64,000 nucleotides of DNA from Gnetum montanum (Eukaryota > Streptophyta > Gnetopsida > Gnetales > Gnetaceae): contig MNCI01002924.1 of the NCBI GenBank assembly GCA_015680685.1, positions 62,001 through 126,000 on the forward strand, read 5' to 3'. A program made the translations under genes and the position numbers. The notes below the pieces were generated by a model that saw only the letters and a program-made list of their open reading frames with translations, made no database searches and had not been told where the DNA came from. Below, piece by piece: positions 11,685 through 23,947 of the stretch (position 1 is its first letter; each line of letters opens with the position of its first letter).

Positions 11685-11825
11685 CTTTTAGTTGTTTGAT
11701 GCTCTATCTAGGATTTAGTGAAAAATTATTCAAATCGTTGGAATGAACCTTAGAGTCATATCACATCTTAATATTACTATAACAATATTTAGAAGCACAC
11801 TGTGATTTTTATTTCCTAACATAAA

Positions 11826-12482
11826 ATGGCTTCTTCTCACAAGAATGATTCTTCATCCAAGTTTGATGGAGTACATCAGTTAGTGCCTCAACAATACTAA
11901 GTGGTATATGCTCATCTTAATGAGTATGTACCAAATTTCACCTTAATCCTACACTAGGATGAATAACTGCAGTGGTGTGACATGGTGGGCAACATTGTGT
12001 TGCTGCTTGATTGGTTTGTTCTTGAAATGCTTCAACAAAAGCTTATACGATGAGGTCTTTAAGGACTTCATGCTGAGTATGTGGTGTAGGATAGTAATGC
12101 TAGGGATTATCATTCGACTAAGGCATAATGTCTCAAGGATTGCCAGTTAGAACAACATTATGAATCTATGAAGAGAAAAGGATTTAATGATTCCCCATTT
12201 TTGCTGTACCAAAAAGATGATGGAGAATCCTTTTCTAGGGGTTTTCCATTCAGTGAAATTCCTCTCTTTGACTTTGGTGAAGGAGGTCAAAACCAGAACT
12301 TGCAGTCCATGATTCATGATCCTGGTTCTGGTAAGAATGGATCCAATGACAAAGAAGGATCCAAAGTGCAAGTCAAGGTAGGGATGCGGACAAGAAACAA
12401 GATCGTGATCATGGCCATGATCACCAAAGAGGTAGTAGTAGGCATCATGATGGTTGTAGCAGCTGAAAACATTGGAGGGTAG
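11826..12482 (+). pseudogene. 5' interior ORF remnant, possible gag leader
   Basis: The first ATG after the primer site opens a frame (MASSHKNDSSSKFDGVHQ) that is broken by stops. A second open stretch runs 12168-12482 (SMKRKGFNDSPFLLYQKDDG), with a His/Asp-rich tail in the next frame (DHGHDHQRG). Position suggests the N-terminal part of gag or an extra 5' ORF of the 10784 element; no domain was recognised. The E0 insertion at 12499 cuts it off. Confidence 0.4.
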
Positions 12483-12789
12483 AACAGGACAGCACGAGTG
12501 AAACACCCTAAAATTTCAAGATCCTCTTGCTTCACCAGGGTCTTGGAATTCAGGCAAAGGATTTCCACAAGTGCAGCGTCATGGCAGCTTGGCAGGGAAT
12601 GAATGCTCTAAGTTTGGATTGTCCAGTTCTGCAAATTTTCTACTTCCAGTGTTGACAGGCCTGACGGATTCTCCAACTTGCCCACCTGGACCATTCACCT
12701 GGTTGACAACTTACTCAGAAACCATCCATGGGGTTGTTGGCGGTGCTCAGGTTGTGTAAAATAGTTCGAGAAATTTTCTAGTGAAGAAG

Positions 12790-13430
12790 GTTGCTAAGCT
12801 ACGCTATGATATGTAGCGTAGCAGGCCTCGAAAGACAATTACTCAGGTAACCAAACTATTGCAAAACAAGATGCTACGCTATGCAGCGTAGCACAACATA
12901 GCAAAGGCAAAAAAGAAAGGGCCAACTTACCTAGTAAATCCAATCGCTTTTGGCAAGCACTCCGGCCTTCAAAACCAGTTGCCTTATTCAACTTCAAGTC
13001 CTTAGCAAAGCTTCTCATCAGAAAGTGGCAGATTGAACAAAAGGCAGGATGCGCTGGCTACTATGCTACATAGCATAGTACAGTGTAGCGATGATGCAAG
13101 GATAGCAAAAGGTGTCTCAAATGCAAGATTAGCAAGTTCGAATTCTCCTCTTCGCAAAAGCAAAAGTTGCAGTTGTTAGCATAATCAAAGCTCCAAGCAA
13201 GTGTTTGCAATGTTAACATGGGTCACAAATGAAGTCAGTTGCTACGCTATGCTATGCTACATAGCGTAGTAGAGATGCAAATTCAACAAAGTGCTTCAAA
13301 GTTTGACCTAACGTGCACCGAAGCTTCCAGCAGATGTAGTTGACTTTAACGTAAATTTCTTTTTCAAACTGGCAGCTACGCTATGCCAACGTGCTATGCT
13401 ACATAGTGTTGCATAGCGTAGCAGGTGGCT
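12790..13430. repeat. Array of TACGCTATG / AGCGTAGC dyads in E0 U3
   Basis: At least five imperfect palindromes are built on GCTACGCTATGnAGCGTAGC: near 12795-12825, 12870-12892, 13060-13085, 13240-13272 and 13375-13425. They are separated by 40-170 bp of unrelated sequence. Similar dyads occur in the U3 of E1 and E2 (there TTACGCT...AGCGTAA) and in E0 introns near 54718-54765. Confidence 0.75.
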
Positions 13431-13625
13431 ACACTACTTCAGTGTGCCTCATTCCTCATTTGCATTTTTGGCATATTTGATTCTAGCATGTCTAGTTTCG
13501 ACAACGTAATTGAAGCATGACAATTCACAATCAGCTCTGCATGTTCATGCAATATTAACACATCAACATTCTATGGGTCTAGGACATGTGTCATCTAAAC
13601 CTCATTTCTCGCATGCTGTTGGTCC

Positions 13626-13633
13626 TATAAATA
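13626..13633 (+). promoter_or_regulatory. E0 LTR TATA box
   Basis: tataaata in the context ggtcctataaataccc, about 1.13 kb into the LTR and downstream of the dyad array, as expected for the U3/R boundary. Confidence 0.65.
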
Positions 13634-14292
13634 CCCTGACGAGCAACGCTCAAAGGGTTGGCAAAAAAATTTTATTGGCAAATAGGACATCTGTTGACAA
13701 ACATTTGATTGGCAATTTTGGGCAATTTTGAGCATTGTTGACATTAGTTGGCAAAATTGACAATCTGTTAGCGAATTTTAGCAATTGACACTTTTAGCAT
13801 TGGCACTTGGCATTAGCTTTCTTGCTTGTTGGCACTTTCTACTGTTGGCTCTTAAGCTTGTACTTGAAAACATAGTTGAGGCATTTTCGAGCGTTCCAGT
13901 TATCCTTGGATCCTCTGTGCATCTCCAGCTATGTATGACTTGATATACACTTTCAGGCAAAGAAGAAAATAGAACCCGCAACTTTGCGGTGCTGTATTTT
14001 CTTATCCTAGTTATTTTGCTATTTCTTTGTTGTTATCATTGTTTAGCATCATTTTCTTTATCATCACATTTATCAATCATCGGCTAGATTTCACGTATTT
14101 TGTGCTTAAAACAACATTTACAAAAGGTTAAGTGACACCGACTAAGTCCTTGTCTGATCAACTAGACCGTTTAGGGTGCCCCACTTCAGTTATATCTAGC
14201 ACGGCCCTAACACGGATTTGGGGTTAAAACTGTTCGCCCGATGACCTCTCGGTGTTTTCTAGCCACTAATGTTTTCGATCGCTATAGTTTTC

Positions 14293-14311
14293 TGGTGCTA
14301 GAAGGCAGGCC
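14293..14311 (+). promoter_or_regulatory. E0 primer-binding site (tRNA-Asn type)
   Basis: tggtgctagaaggcaggcc. The better kept sites in E1 and E2 read T(G/A)GCGCTAGAAGGAGGGCC, the complement of a tRNA 3' end CCCTCCTTCTAGCG-CCA. Plant tRNA-Asn(GUU) ends CCTCCTTCTAGCG, so tRNA-Asn is the likely primer. Confidence 0.75.
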
Positions 14312-15313
14312 TTTTGGTGCCTTTTCCATGTTTTACGGTAGTCTTGTAAGTGTTCTATATCCCGACACGCACTAGCATAAACTTGACATCCTTTTTTGGT
14401 TGTTTATGCACCGTGTGGTACAGATCAATCGCTGCGACAACTCCTTTGGAATCCTGCAGGACATAAAGCCTATGATCGCCACTTTATCCCTTTGAATTTC
14501 TTGTTGCAAAATCTCGTTGACTTTACAGAAATGACATCTTCAACCACCGCTGTTACTACCGCTAACCTTGAGATCCCTGTTTTGGTTTAAGGCACCATAG
14601 GTGCTGAGCAACCACCCAGCCTGGTACAAGAGTTACATCGATCTCTCAAGGTCCAAAACTAGGCACCTGAGAGCCTGACGCAGCAATACGAATGATATAA
14701 CTTTCTCTACACTAAGGTGTAGGAAAATATGCCCTTAGACACACAAGAACTCAAAGACAAACGTAGCTTCGAGTTCACCTATTGCGATGGGAGGGAATTT
14801 GTTCCCACCCCTGGCGTTTCCATTCCTTTGACGCAATTGTATCAGTGGATTATAGATCAGCTGGTATGATTGTTTAGACCTAGGGAGCCACAAGACATGA
14901 CATCTCACCATGATGAGGTGTTCCAAGATGGGAAAGAGGAACTGGATTCCCAGTCTGAGGGTGGGGGTCAAATTAACCTTATCACCATCCCTCCTACCCC
15001 ATCTTTCTAGACAAACTTGCTCTTTACTGCTACTCCCTTTATGATCACAACTGCATCACCGCAATCCACAATTCCACTGGCAACGGGTAGCCATGCCATG
15101 CCTTCGGCGTATTAATGTGTCTACTCCTCTGTTTCATTCTCAACCACTACCCCTCCACAACTTGTTCCGCAAACTGTTCATCAATCCATTCCTGCATCCC
15201 ATCACGCACCAATCATGGCTACCCTGCCCCATGTTCACACCGTACCTACCTTGCAGTTACATGTAGTTTCCACCTTCCTTCCCACGTTTACACCTACCCC
15301 ATTATCAGTAGCG

Positions 15314-15408
15314 AGCCCAGGCCCATCCACATGGTGGATCCCATTCACTTCTCCTCTTGTNGGCCCAGGCCCATCCACATGGTGGATCCCATTCACTTCT
15401 CCTCTTGT
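15314..15408. other. Assembly artefact: unmerged overlap around N 15361
   Basis: The 47 bp before the N recur after it almost exactly. A single N between identical flanks indicates two contig ends joined without merging, not a biological duplication. Confidence 0.85.
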
Positions 15409-17372
15409 TTTGTAACCATCGCAGATGTCCTGCTATGCTAGCCAATAAACCTACCAAGTCCTATAAGCGATACAAGCTAGCGTGGGACTCTGGTCTATCC
15501 CACTAGGTGCTCAAGCGACCTACCCCATAGCACAACTAGCGGTTGCTACTACAATAGCACCACCTACTGGGTGGTGGACAACACAAGTAGCATCATTCAT
15601 AGGGGCCACCCCAACGACGCCACCTATGGGTCACGTCGCTACCCTTGCCACGCCACAAATGGGAGTTGCCCCTGCAGCTCCCTAAACATCCACATCATCC
15701 CCGGGTCTAGATCAATCATTCCAGCTTATCCAAATCCTCACAAAGGAAATAAAATGCGTCAAGGCTATCGGTTCTGATACGGTACAAGTCATGGACTTCT
15801 ACCAGGATAATCCCATTAGCTCGACAGTCCCTGCGCTAACGTTACCCCTTGGGATGTCACTTTCCCATTTCACGAAATACAATAGGGAAGGGGATCCCAT
15901 CGTGCATCTAGTTACGTTTAGGTCTAAGTCCTTTCTTTTGCAACAATGGCCGCATATAGTCATCCGTGTCTTTGCTATGTCTCTGACGGGAAAAGCCCTA
16001 GACTGGTACTGTGCGCTTTCACGCTTCTTAATCTCAATCTTGGAGGAGATCCTGACTCAATTCATGATGTGTTTCAAGTAGAACTTGAGAACAGAAGTCA
16101 CGCTGGATCAGCTAATGAGTGTGAAACAAGACCCATTGGAACCAGTCTAGAAGTTCATACAACGGTGGAGCGCTACCCTTAACAAGATCTGCGAGCCCAT
16201 CACGGAAGCCCATTTGTTGGCCATTTTTAAGGGTGCAGTAAACGACTTCATCAAGTCTAAACTGTACTATCTCGCTCCTCGCACTCTTAGTCAGGCTTTT
16301 GCTTAGACTAAAAGCATACAGGAAGCAGCTGAGGCAAGCAAAGACTCGGCCTATGTCGCATATAAGAATACCTTCACGAAGAAGGATAAAGAAAAGGGTA
16401 AGGCTGCAACAGCCACAGTGGCCGCTGTGGTAAATGAAGCTAAGCCCAATAATAACAAGAATAACAAGAAATCGGTTGCACCAGTAACTAACCCCCCACC
16501 CAAATAGGGCAATGCAACCCAGTCCTCAATGTTTGCACCCAAAGCATCCGCACTGCCTAAGCCAAACTTTGAGCGTAAAGATCGCTCAAAGTATACCGCA
16601 TTGCTCATCAAGCCTTCAAAACTTCTGAAATAGTTACTGGTGGTGGGGTACATCCAACACAAGAGGATGTCAGAGGAGGGAGCTAAAAAACATCAACGAT
16701 ATTGCGAACTCCTTAGGAACCCTTCTTTGTTTTTACCCAATGAACCACCAGTTGCTAAGGGTTTCAAGCTAGAGTTGTTTTGTGACTACCATCAATAATG
16801 TGGTCACGACACAGATTACTGCATGGCATTAAAAGATGACATCTAGAGAATGATTGATTAAGGGAAACTAGTTCTCGACGAGAGCAACGCAATAGGCCTT
16901 AAAAATCAATCTCTCCATGTTCACACGGATCCCCTTAACGCCAATAACATTGGTTACATTATCAACACCATCGGCGTTGACAGTAATCCTAAACTGCCCC
17001 AACAGCCGTTTGTGGTCCGTGTGCCTCAACGTAGTGCACCGGCATGACTAGTGGCTAATGAAAACCCGTAGCAACTATTTGTCTTGAGAGTCCCTCCCCG
17101 GGCATCCGCCCCTGCACCACCTGTAAACAGAATCACTCCAACGCCTTGCACATTAACATTGTTAGCACCATTTTCATTAGGGGGCTGAGCCACTCAATAG
17201 CCCCCACCTCGCATAAGGCAGCTTCACAGCCTTCTCGTCCAAAGAAAAGAAAAGGGCATTTGACAGGTGAGACTTCTATGGAATGTACCACCCCAGTGCT
17301 TCCGAGCCTATGCCCTCGCTCGAAAGGGTCTAACCCTAGACTCGAAACTGTCCCTCCTCAGGAAATTCATCT

Positions 17373-17377
17373 CCTTA
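17373..17377. repeat. Target site duplication of E1, left
   Basis: cctta before E1; ccttg (33705-33709) after it. Four of five bases agree, as expected for a 5-bp gypsy target duplication with one later change. Confidence 0.75.
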
Positions 17378-17745
17378 TGTAACGACGGAAAATGTCAGCA
17401 GCTGGAAAATACCAAACAAAATCCCATGTACACAGTTTTAACCATGGATCCGTGCAAGGGCTATGCTGGAAAAACGAATCCGCAGTGCCCTGAACGGTCT
17501 TGTCGATCAGACAGGGACTTACTAATCAGTAAACCGATGAATATTACGAATGTGTCGTGGAACGATATGATTCGGCGAGTCGCGAAATGAGAGAAAAGCG
17601 ATGTAGATGAATGATAACGACGATGATAGCGTCAACACGACAACAGGAATCAGACACGAGAGAAACACGTAATTGCAAGATCTATAGTTTGACAAGGTAA
17701 AATGAGTATTTTGTATATTCAAGTTACATTGGGGAGACCTCGACT

Positions 17746-17828
17746 GTTTTATATAAAGCGAACACAAAGCAACAAGAAACAAGCAANGTTTTATATAAAG
17801 CGAACACAAAGCAACAAGAAACAAGCAA
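17746..17828. other. Assembly artefact: unmerged overlap around N 17787
   Basis: The 41 bp starting gttttatataaag are repeated on each side of a single N. L2 and L3 have only one copy at this place. Confidence 0.88.
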
Positions 17829-18168
17829 ACTGTCTGAGCAGAAGTGTAAAATAGAATCCGATCTACCTTGTAGGCTGGAGAAGGAATGCAAGGAAGGTCA
17901 AGTTTTAACGTCTATTGATCAACTGCTTTTGATCAATAGAAACTCACAAACCACACCAGATGATGTCTGGATCTCTGATCTGCTCCTTTTGCCTTAGGTA
18001 GTCTCTGCTCGGAGCTGCCGACAATCGCCAATGGAGAAAGTTGTGTCTTCACCAAAGGGGAATCGCTCTTACTGCCAATGCTCAAGCCAAGTGTCTCCTG
18101 TCTCTGTCTCTCTGTTGTTGTCCTTTTTTTGTCGTCTGTTGCCGTGCTCTTTTCTTCGCCAATTGGGA

Positions 18169-18176
18169 TATTTATA
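18169..18176 (-). promoter_or_regulatory. TATA box of L1
   Basis: tataaata on the minus strand, conserved at 21473-21480 (L2), 32915-32922 (L3), 36000-36007 and 52191-52198 (E2 LTRs). Confidence 0.65.
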
Positions 18177-18961
18177 GGTTTGACGATATGTGGAGAAGGC
18201 ACAGCTGTGATGACACGTGTTTCAAACTTTTCGAAAGATCGCTGACTTGACCATCCTTGTGTTGAAACCCGTATCTACGCACAATACGCGCATCTGCCTA
18301 TTGTGCGTATGAGTGAAAAATGTGGTCGGACATGTCTCCATTGATTTTGGGCTACATTACGCTCGTACGCATTGCGTCGCGTACAAGAGCGTAATAAAGC
18401 ACGAAGACAATAGATTCAAGCTGCTTTACGCTCAATTACGCTGCCGTGCGTAGTGAAGCGTAAGCAATGATTATTTTGACGATGACTTACACTGACACGC
18501 GTTGCGTTGCGTAACGAGCGTAAAGCGGCCAATATGTAAAGAAAGAAAGGCACTGATCTACTGTGCATCTTTGGTCTCTCTTTGAGTTTTTTCGACGCTC
18601 GTTACGCTTTCGTGTGTACTGAGCGTAAACTCGGCCTTGGACAAAAGACTTAGCCAAAATATACGGGAAGTCGCATATTACGCTGCTTAGGCCTTAGGCT
18701 TTGCCAAAGCTGCTGAAGTAAGCTGCCTTTGAATGTCGGACTATGTTACGCAAAGCGTCATTATGCTATGCTACATGCTATAGCGTAAATATGGAAACAT
18801 AGTGAGATGAGAAATCTGCAAAGGGAACCAAAGTCTTCATGCCACGCGCCTCCTTACCTTGCCCTGTCTTGTTCTTCTTTCTGGAATTCTATCATGTATT
18901 CGTGCCCGACTCACGAATCTTTGCCTGAGGCCGACATGCAATTTCCACGGTGTTTCAATGG

Positions 18962-19010
18962 CCCCTCTTTGTTGACGGTTAGAGGGCCTACCTGAAAGAC
19001 GTCGACAAAG
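18962..19010 (-). promoter_or_regulatory. Polypurine tract and hairpin before L1
   Basis: On the minus strand the hairpin arm CTTTGTCGACGTC is followed by about 20 nt of loop. Then comes GTCAACAAAGAGGGG, whose purine run is the plus-strand primer, 4 nt before the LTR. The same arrangement is present at 22267-22315, 36825-36873 and 63516-63564. Confidence 0.7.
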
Positions 19011-20214
19011 AATGCGAAACACCAGAGAGGTAAAAGCACTAGCAGCGTTTAGCCATGGCTATTCAAGTGTCGCCCTGTCAACATAGAAGAGCAAAGATGG
19101 AGGCAGTAGGAGATAGAATGGTACAAGAGGAAACAGGTTTGGGGAAGACTCAAATGAAGCAGGATGGCGGGAGTATGGAATACGCTCATTGAACACACAG
19201 AAACATATGCATACTTGTGTTAACAGGAATGCTTTCAGATGAGCATAGCGCATCAGTCTGAGATTTCTCTATTGTAGACTTTAGCAGGAATGCATGCAGA
19301 AGGAGCACAACACGTCACTTCTGCGATGTCTCTGCTTATGACACGCAATTGCGTTGCGTCAGTTTATGGACTTGATTGCAATGCNATGCAGAAGGAGCAC
19401 AACACGTCACTTCTGCGATGTCTCTGCTTATGACACGCAATTGCGTTGCGTCAGTTTATGGACTTGATTGCAATGCGAGTGCGGAAAACAGGTGCTTGCG
19501 TATGTAGCTTTTGCATACAGGAAGCAGATGGTAGGTATGAAGCGAAGTAGGAGCTAAAGGTAGGGTTATAAGGTGAAGAGGGATACGCTTCTAAGTAGAC
19601 AGGCTAACCCGAGCAGCCATTTCAAAATGCTGTTCGTACTTTGCCACTTAGATGAATGCACCTTTGGACGACATCCTTGAAGCGAGTAACCTGCAACCAA
19701 CGAAGAAAACATAGGATACCATTGCTCGTCGGAACAAAAGGCGAGGTTGTTGAAACGAGTGCCGACAGAGGCGAGATGAAGTAATTCGGCCGTGAAGGAG
19801 GAACTGTAGCACGAGGCTAGAGTCTTCAGCCTTGACGCTCAGCCCAGCATATCACCGCCAAAGATCATCAGACTCGGCACACCTGACTGGTTATGTAAAG
19901 AACCAGCCAGATGAATCTGTGAAGCCAGGGCCTGATAGCGATGATGAGCGGAGATCCCCAAAGTTGCAATTGATGGAAATGCCTTTGGGGCTCCGGGCGG
20001 CAGAACTAACCTCTCAGAGGTACCACCGTTGGAATGGGCGCGGTGACGGTATCTCTGAGGGGTTAGTAGTATGCCCTTCGGCACATCCGAGGAATCAATA
20101 GGATGCCGGTGGGGTAGCGACGCTGGGATTGTCCCAGTATCCCATCTCGTTTGACGTGAAGATGTACAGGGATGATTACGCTCGCTTGATTTGCATGGCG
20201 GCGGCTTGTAAACC
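19011..20214 (-). other. E1 3' untranslated interior, truncated copy
   Basis: Nearly identical to 22316-23420. No conserved ORF was seen, and the open stretches on either strand differ between copies by stops. A single N at 19385 sits between 91-bp duplicated flanks (19294-19384 and 19386-19476), an unmerged assembly overlap. Confidence 0.7.
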
Positions 20215-20716
20215 CCAATTTTAAGTCCTAGTAGACTGTTGTTGCTGATTTTAAGTCTTAGCAGACCATGGTCCTAGTTTAGAGTCTGGGTGGACAGACA
20301 AATGCTAGTTTTACGTCGTAGCGGACGATGGTGGGGCTGATTTAAGGTCTTAGCAGACCGTGCTGTGGATGTCAGTTTTGTGTCATGACCTAAGGACAAT
20401 TCTGTGCTGGTTTTATGTCTGAGCAGACGGTTGCTTACCTTTGCCAGTTTTATGTCATGACGGACAGCCGGTGCTAGTTTAGCGTTGTGGCGGACGCGTA
20501 TAAAAGATGCCAGTTTTTCGTCTTGGCGGACCTGTACAACATTGCCAGTTTTACATCGTAGCGGACGGTTACAACTTGCCAGTTTAGCGTCGTGGCGGAC
20601 AGCCGGTGTCAGTTTAGCTTCATGGCGGACGTGTGCAAGGAGTGCCAGTTTTATGTCGTAGCGGACGATTGTTGCCAGTTTAACGTCGTGGCGGATGATT
20701 GTTGCCAGTTTAACGT
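20215..20716 (-). repeat. E1 3' spacer tandem repeats, copy 1
   Basis: About 15 units of 30-40 bp. On the plus strand each contains gccagttttacgtcgtagcg or a variant followed by gac and a variable spacer. In element orientation the core is acgtaaaactggca. Matching arrays occur at 23425-23922, 38055-38722 and 61730-62190. Long frames through this array are by-products of the periodicity. Confidence 0.88.
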
Positions 20717-20723
20717 AGAAAAC

Positions 20724-22262
20724 TGTAACGACGGAAAATGTCAGCAGCTGGAAAATACCGAACAAAATCCTGTGTACACAGTTCTAACCATGGATCCGCG
20801 TGAGGGCTATGCTGGAAAAATGAATCCGTGATGCCCTGAACAATCTTGTCGATCAGATAGGGACTTACTAATCAGTAAACCGATGAAGATTACGAATGTG
20901 TCGTGGAACAATATGATTTGGCGAGTCGCGAAATGAAAGAAAAACGATGTAGATGAATGATAACGATGATGATAGTGTCAACATGACAACAGGAATTAGA
21001 CACGAGAGAAACACGTAATTGCAAGATCTATATTTTGACCAGGGAAAATGAGTATTTTGTATATTCAAGTTACACTGGGGAGACCCCGACTGTTTTGTAT
21101 AAAGTGAACACAAAGCAACAAGAAACAAGCAAACTGTCTGAGCAGAAGTGCAGAATAGAATCCGATCTACCTTGTAGGCCAGAGAAGGAATGCAAGGAAG
21201 GTCAAGTTCTGACGTCTATTGATCAATTGATTCTGATCAATAGAAACTCACAAACCACACCAGATGATGTCTGGATCTCTGATTTGCTCCTTTTGCCTTA
21301 GGTTGTCTCTGCTCGAAGCTGCCGATAATCGCCAATGGAGAAAGTTATGTCTTCACCAAAGGGGAATCGCTCTTACTGCCAATGCTCAAGCCAAGTGTCT
21401 CCTGTCTCTGTCTCTCTGTTGTTGTCCTTTTTTTGTCGTCTGTTGCCGTGCTCTTTTCTTCGCCAACTGGGATATTTATAGGTTTGACGATATGTGGAGA
21501 AGGCACAGCTGTGATGACACGTGTTTCAAACTTTTTGGAAGATTGCTAACTTGACCATCCTTATGTTGAAACCCGTATCTACGCACAATACGTGCATCTG
21601 CATATTGTGCATATGAGTGACAAATGTGGGTCGGACATGTCTCCATTGATTTTGGGCTACATTACGCTCGTACGCATTGCATCGCGTACAAGAGCGTAAT
21701 AAAGCATGAAGATAATAGATTCAAGCTGCTTTACACTCAATTACGCTGCCGTGCGTAGTGAAGCGTAAGCAATGATTATTTTGACGATGACTTATGCTGA
21801 CACGCGCTGCGTTGCGTAATGAGCGTAAAGCGGCCAATATGTAAAGAAAGAAAGACGCTGATCTACTGTGCATCTTTGGTCTCTCTTTGAGTTTTTTCGA
21901 CTCTCGTTACGCTTCCATGTGTATTGAGCGTAAACTCGGCCTTGGACAAAAGACTTAGCCAAAATATACGGGAATTCGCATATTACGCTGCTTAGGCCTT
22001 AGGCTTTGCCAAAGCTGCTAAAGTAAGCTGCCTTTGAATGTCGGACTATGTTACGCAAAGTGTCATTACGCTATGCTACATGATATAGCGTAAATATGGA
22101 AACATAGTGAGATGAGAAATCTACAAAGGGAACCAGAGTCTTGATGCCACACGCCTCCTTGCCTTGCCCTGTCTTGTTCTTCTTTCTGGAATTCTGTCAT
22201 GTATTTGTGCCTGACTCACAAATCTTTGCCTGAGGCCGATTCGCAATTTCCATGGTGTTTCA
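20724..22262 (-). repeat. E1 LTR L2 (internal)
   Basis: 1539 bp with the same ends as L1 and L3. On its element-downstream side it is followed by gttttct, the start of the primer-site region. Then it jumps straight into the 3' spacer repeats at 20716: nearly the whole interior is missing there. Confidence 0.9.
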
Positions 22263-22266
22263 ATGG

Positions 22267-22315
22267 CTCCTCTTTGTTGACGGTTAGAGGGCCTGCCCGA
22301 AAGACGTCGACAAAG
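22267..22315 (-). promoter_or_regulatory. Polypurine tract and hairpin before L2
   Basis: Same arrangement as at 18962, with one purine-tract change (gaggAgcc in place of gaggGgcc on the minus strand). Confidence 0.65.
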
Positions 22316-23420
22316 AATGTGAAACACCAGAGAGGGAAAAATACTAGCAGCGTTCAGCCATGGCTATTCAAGTGTTGCCCTGTCAACAGAGAAGAGCAAA
22401 GATGGAGGCAGTAGGAGATAGAATGGTACAAGAGGAAAGAGGTTCGGGGAGGACTCAAATGAAGCAGGATGGCGGGAGTATGGAATATGCTCATTGAACA
22501 CACAGAAACATATGCATACTTGTGTTAACAGGAATGCTTTCAGATGAGCATAGTGCATCAGTCTGAGATTTCTTTGTTGTAGACTTTAGCAGGAATGCGT
22601 GCAGAAGGAGCATAGCACGTCACTTCTGCGATGTCTCTGCTTATGACACGCAATTGCGTTGCGTCAGTTTATGGACTTGATTGTAATGTGAGTGTGGAAA
22701 ACAGGTGCTTGCGTATGTAGCTTTTGTGTACAGGAAGCAGATGGTAGGTATGAAGCGAAGTAGGAGCTAAAGGTAGGGTTATAAGGTGAAGAGGGATATG
22801 CTTCTAAGTAGACAGGCTAACCTGAGCAGCCATTTCAAAACACTGTTCGTACTTCGCCACTCAGATGAATGCACCTTTGGACGACGTCCTTGAAGCGAGT
22901 AACCTACAACCAATGAAGAAAACATAGGATACCATTGCTCGTCGGAACAAAAGGCAAGGTTGTTGAAACGAGTGCCGACAGAGGTGAGATGAAGTAATCG
23001 GGCCGTGAAGGAGGAATTGTAGCACGAGGCCAGAGTCTTCAGCCTTGATGCTCAGCCCAGCATATCACTGCCAAAGATCATCAGACTCGGCACACCTGAC
23101 TGGTTATGTAAAGAACCAGCCAGATGAATCTGTGAAGCCAGGGCCTGATAGCGATGATGAGCGGAGATCCCCAAAGTCGCAATTGATGGAAATGCCTTTG
23201 GGGCTCTGGGCGGCGGAACTAACCTCTCAGAGGTACCATCGCTGGAATGGGCGCGGTGACGATATCTCCGAGGGGTCAGTAGTATGCCCTTCGGCACATT
23301 CGAGGAATCAGTAGCATGCCGATGGGGTAGCGACGCTGGGATTGTCCCAGTATCCCACCCCGTTTGACGTGAAGATGCACAAGGATGATTATGCTCACTT
23401 GATTTGCATGGCGGCGGCTT
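22316..23420 (-). other. E1 3' untranslated interior, full copy
   Basis: The original of the duplicated segment 19011-20214. No gene was recognised on either strand. Confidence 0.65.
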
Positions 23421-23424
23421 GTAA

Positions 23425-23922
23425 ACCCTAGTTTTAAGTCCTGGTAGACTGTCGTTGCTGATTTTAAGTCTCAGCAGACCATGGTCCTAGTTTAGAGTCT
23501 AGGCGGACTGACAAATGCTAGTTTTACGTCGTAGCGGATGATGGCGGGGCTGATTTAAGGTCTCAGCAGACCGTGCTGTGGATGTCAGTTTCGTGTCATG
23601 ACCTAAGGACAATTCTGTGCTAGTTTTATGTCTCAGCAGATGGTTGCTTACCTTTGCCAGTTTTATGTCATGACGGACAACCGGTGCCAGTTTAGCGTCG
23701 TGGCGGAGGCATGTAAAAGATGCCAGTTTTTCGTCTTAGCGGACCTATACAACATTGCCAGTTTTACGTTGTAGCGGACAGTTACAACCTGCCAGTTTAG
23801 CGTCGTGGCGGATAGCCGGTGCCAGTTTAGCGTCATGGCGGACGCGTGCAAGGAGTGCCAGTTTTACGTCGTAGCAGATGATTGTTGCCAGTTTAACGTC
23901 GTGGCGGATGATTGTTGCCATA
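23425..23922 (-). repeat. E1 3' spacer tandem repeats, copy 2
   Basis: The same units as 20215-20716. The array ends about 25 bp past the stop codon of pol. The E1 deletion junction in copy 1 falls inside this array (gtttaacgt). Confidence 0.88.
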
Positions 23923-23947
23923 CCTGATATTCACACTGGAGATGCAA

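Larger units (their letters stand above)
12499..14286 (+). repeat. E0 5' LTR
   Basis: About 1.79 kb. It starts TGAAACACCC and ends gatcgctata, six bases before the primer site; the usual terminal CA has become TA. The start matches the 3' LTR at 63569. The U3 carries the palindromic AGCGTAGC array (12790-13430) and a TATA box at 13626. The region after the TATA box (13640-13830) repeats ttggcaaa and attggcaa words. Confidence 0.85.
14531..17377 (+). pseudogene. E0 gag, broken by stops and by the E1 insertion
   Basis: It starts at ATG 14531 (MTSSTTAVTT). A Pro/Thr/Gln-rich low-complexity stretch (15000-15700) is followed by the conserved gag core at 15791-16330 (MDFYQDNPISS, MSLSHFTKYN, LLQQWPH, MSLTGKALDWY). 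Lys-rich sequence comes next, and a CCHC-like finger at 16780-16830 (CDYHQ-x-CGHDTDYC, one stop inside). Many TAG codons replace CAG or TGG. The gag of E1 and E2 is collinear. A single N at 15361 sits between 47-bp duplicated flanks, which breaks the frame artificially. E1 lies immediately downstream; the protease continues at 33705. Confidence 0.85.
17378..18957 (-). repeat. E1 LTR L1 (terminal 3' LTR)
   Basis: On the minus strand it runs TGAAACACCGTGG to ...TCGTTACA. It is 1580 bp, of which about 40 come from the artefact at 17787; L2 and L3 are 1539 bp. It carries a TATA box at 18169-18176 and U3 dyads at 18355-18400, 18422-18465, 18485-18530, 18590-18630 and 18745-18790. A perfect 10-bp hairpin ACGCACAATA/TATTGTGCGT lies at 18276-18309. 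Confidence 0.9.

Noticed and set aside
12571-12759. Short open frames in the E0 LTR start
   Set aside because: They lie in LTR U3 and are broken in the 3' LTR copy.
20274-20765. 163-residue open frame on the minus strand
   Set aside because: It runs through the 3' spacer tandem repeats. The peptide repeats with the DNA unit and the frame is not kept in the copy at 23425-23922.
23425-23922. Regular repeats that resemble a CRISPR array
   Set aside because: Units and spacers vary in length and sequence, the context is a plant retrotransposon, and there are no cas genes.
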